Part shown: positions 14,255 to 14,684 of the stretch, piece by piece
Layout: the number at the start of each line of letters is the position of its first letter
Position numbering within the stretch: the stretch's first letter is position 1
From: Clostridiales bacterium
GTDB taxonomy: Bacteria; Bacillota; Clostridia; Oscillospirales; Oscillospiraceae
DNA: 14,684 nt
NCBI GenBank assembly: GCA_029098065.1
Contig: JAQXNP010000135.1
Span: forward strand, 1 to 14,684
Direction: 5' to 3'
Notes under the pieces: model-generated
Seen by the model: only the letters and a program-made list of their open reading frames with translations
The model's database searches: none
Told to the model about the DNA's origin: nothing
Made by a program: the position numbers and the translations under genes

Positions 14255-14595
14255 ATGATCGGAGATATTGTAAAAGTAACCGTTGACAGACCATGGAGAG
14301 TTATCATCCAGAACATAAAAATATGTATTATCCCATTAACTATGGATATGTAGAAGGAATAATGGCCCCTGACGGCGACAAACAAGATGCTTATATTTTA
14401 GGGGTGGACAGACCGGTAGACGAATTTAAGGGCAAGATCATTGCAGCGATTCATCGCTATGACGATGTTGAGGAAAAATGGGTAGCGGCACCCGAGGGAC
14501 AAACATTTACAGTTGATGAAATAAAAGCGCAAGTCGCTTTTCAAGAACAATATTTTAATTCCGAGATTAGACTGTGCGGTCGTTTACACGGATAA
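14255..14595 (+). pseudogene. Inorganic-pyrophosphatase-like gene, frameshifted
   Basis: The first 13 codons from ATG 14255 read MIGDIVKVTVDRP, and the same frame then hits TAG at 14351. The frame one base back continues ESYHPEHKNMYYPINYGYVEG and runs to TAA at 14593-14595. Joined at 14293/14294, they match the short clostridial pyrophosphatase-like family (about 110 residues), with YPINYGYVEG, APDGDKQDAYIL and HRYDDVEEKW in the family I PPase order. The lead-in therefore appears to have lost one base near 14294-14298. Starting at the in-frame ATG 14293 would drop the first strand and has no ribosome binding site. The G-run before ATG 14255 is only a weak site. Base composition is much more AT-rich than every other gene here. 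It may be a dead gene, a recent arrival, or a sequencing error in an intact one. Confidence 0.72.
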
Positions 14596-14625
14596 AAAAG
14601 AGGGAACCGGTTTCCCGATTCCCTC
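14594..14625 (-). terminator. Terminator of the gene entering from the right
   Basis: On the minus strand GAGGGAA (14619-14625) pairs with TTCCCTC (14600-14606), with more pairing possible inside the 12-base loop, and six T follow (14594-14599). The plus-strand side has no T run, so it serves the minus-strand gene ending at 14655, not the pyrophosphatase-like gene, whose stop codon it overlaps. Confidence 0.75.
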
Positions 14626-14654
14626 TCAAAAAGTGCTTGATTATCCGGTTTGGA

Positions 14655-14684
14655 TTAGCCGAAGTAGCGCTTCAGCAGGCCCTC
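14655..14684 (-). CDS. Unidentified gene, last nine codons
   Basis: Reading the minus strand from the right edge gives EGLLKRYFG followed by TAA (14655-14657). A T-rich intrinsic terminator begins about 30 bases later, which is why I regard this as a real C-terminus. The fragment is too short to name. Confidence 0.5.
   Translation of the reverse strand, partial: EGLLKRYFG

Noticed and set aside
14106..14294. A 62-codon minus-strand frame in the right intergenic region
   Set aside because: No ribosome binding site or recognisable content, and it overlaps the start of the pyrophosphatase-like gene.
14285..14300. Programmed -1 frameshift in the pyrophosphatase-like gene
   Set aside because: A -1 shift would give the right spacing, but there is no slippery heptamer or downstream structure at the junction, so a one-base loss or sequencing error is simpler.

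Overview
The window looks like chromosomal DNA from a GC-rich Clostridia genome. Three things suggest this: the gene set (mini-RNase III, an RqcH/NFACT protein, an S-box metK, a clostridial-type LuxS, MATE), consensus sigma-A-type promoters with 17-bp spacers, and strong G-rich ribosome binding sites. A gut Oscillospiraceae-like organism (the Flavonifractor/Lawsonibacter/Intestinimonas type) is my best guess, but this is inference from composition and gene content. I see no rRNA, tRNA, CRISPR array, insertion sequence or prophage gene.

Left part, minus strand (1-3700). A promoter at 2117-2145 drives mrnC (mini-RNase III), rqcH (ribosome quality control) and the first 13 codons of a response regulator that runs off the left edge. 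mrnC and rqcH overlap by 11 bases. To their right lies a MATE-family transporter with its own promoter, a structured leader and a very strong terminator directly after its stop codon.

Centre-left, minus strand (3732-7133). From one good promoter come a GT4 glycosyltransferase and an O-antigen-ligase/polymerase-like membrane protein. A secreted NlpC/P60 cysteine peptidase follows. The first codons of that peptidase gene form a perfect intrinsic-terminator hairpin with a T run. These genes belong to envelope polysaccharide and cell-wall work.

Centre (7155-8604), minus strand. metK (SAM synthetase) has a textbook promoter and a complete SAM-I riboswitch. The aptamer, antiterminator and terminator can all be read directly from the sequence.

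Right-centre, plus strand (8824-13360). A promoter leads into a 775-residue fusion of a polysaccharide pyruvyl transferase domain, a two-cluster ferredoxin domain and an FrhB-like domain. Next come a rhomboid-fold membrane protein that lacks the protease residues and carries a Cys/His zinc-ribbon-like tail, then an MTA/SAH nucleosidase, then luxS, then a terminator. MetK, the nucleosidase and LuxS together make SAM, detoxify SAH/MTA and release homocysteine plus the AI-2 precursor, so the SAM cycle brackets the fusion gene.

Right end. A minus-strand flavodoxin-fold NAD(P)H oxidoreductase has a candidate promoter with a LacI/CcpA-like palindrome near its start point. It is followed by a visibly more AT-rich, frameshifted inorganic-pyrophosphatase-like gene on the plus strand. 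Last come a minus-strand terminator and the final nine codons of an unidentified gene entering from the right edge.

There is no clear wholly new system here. The most unusual items are the transferase-ferredoxin-FrhB fusion, the rhomboid pseudoprotease with a metal-binding tail, and the terminator embedded in the peptidase start.
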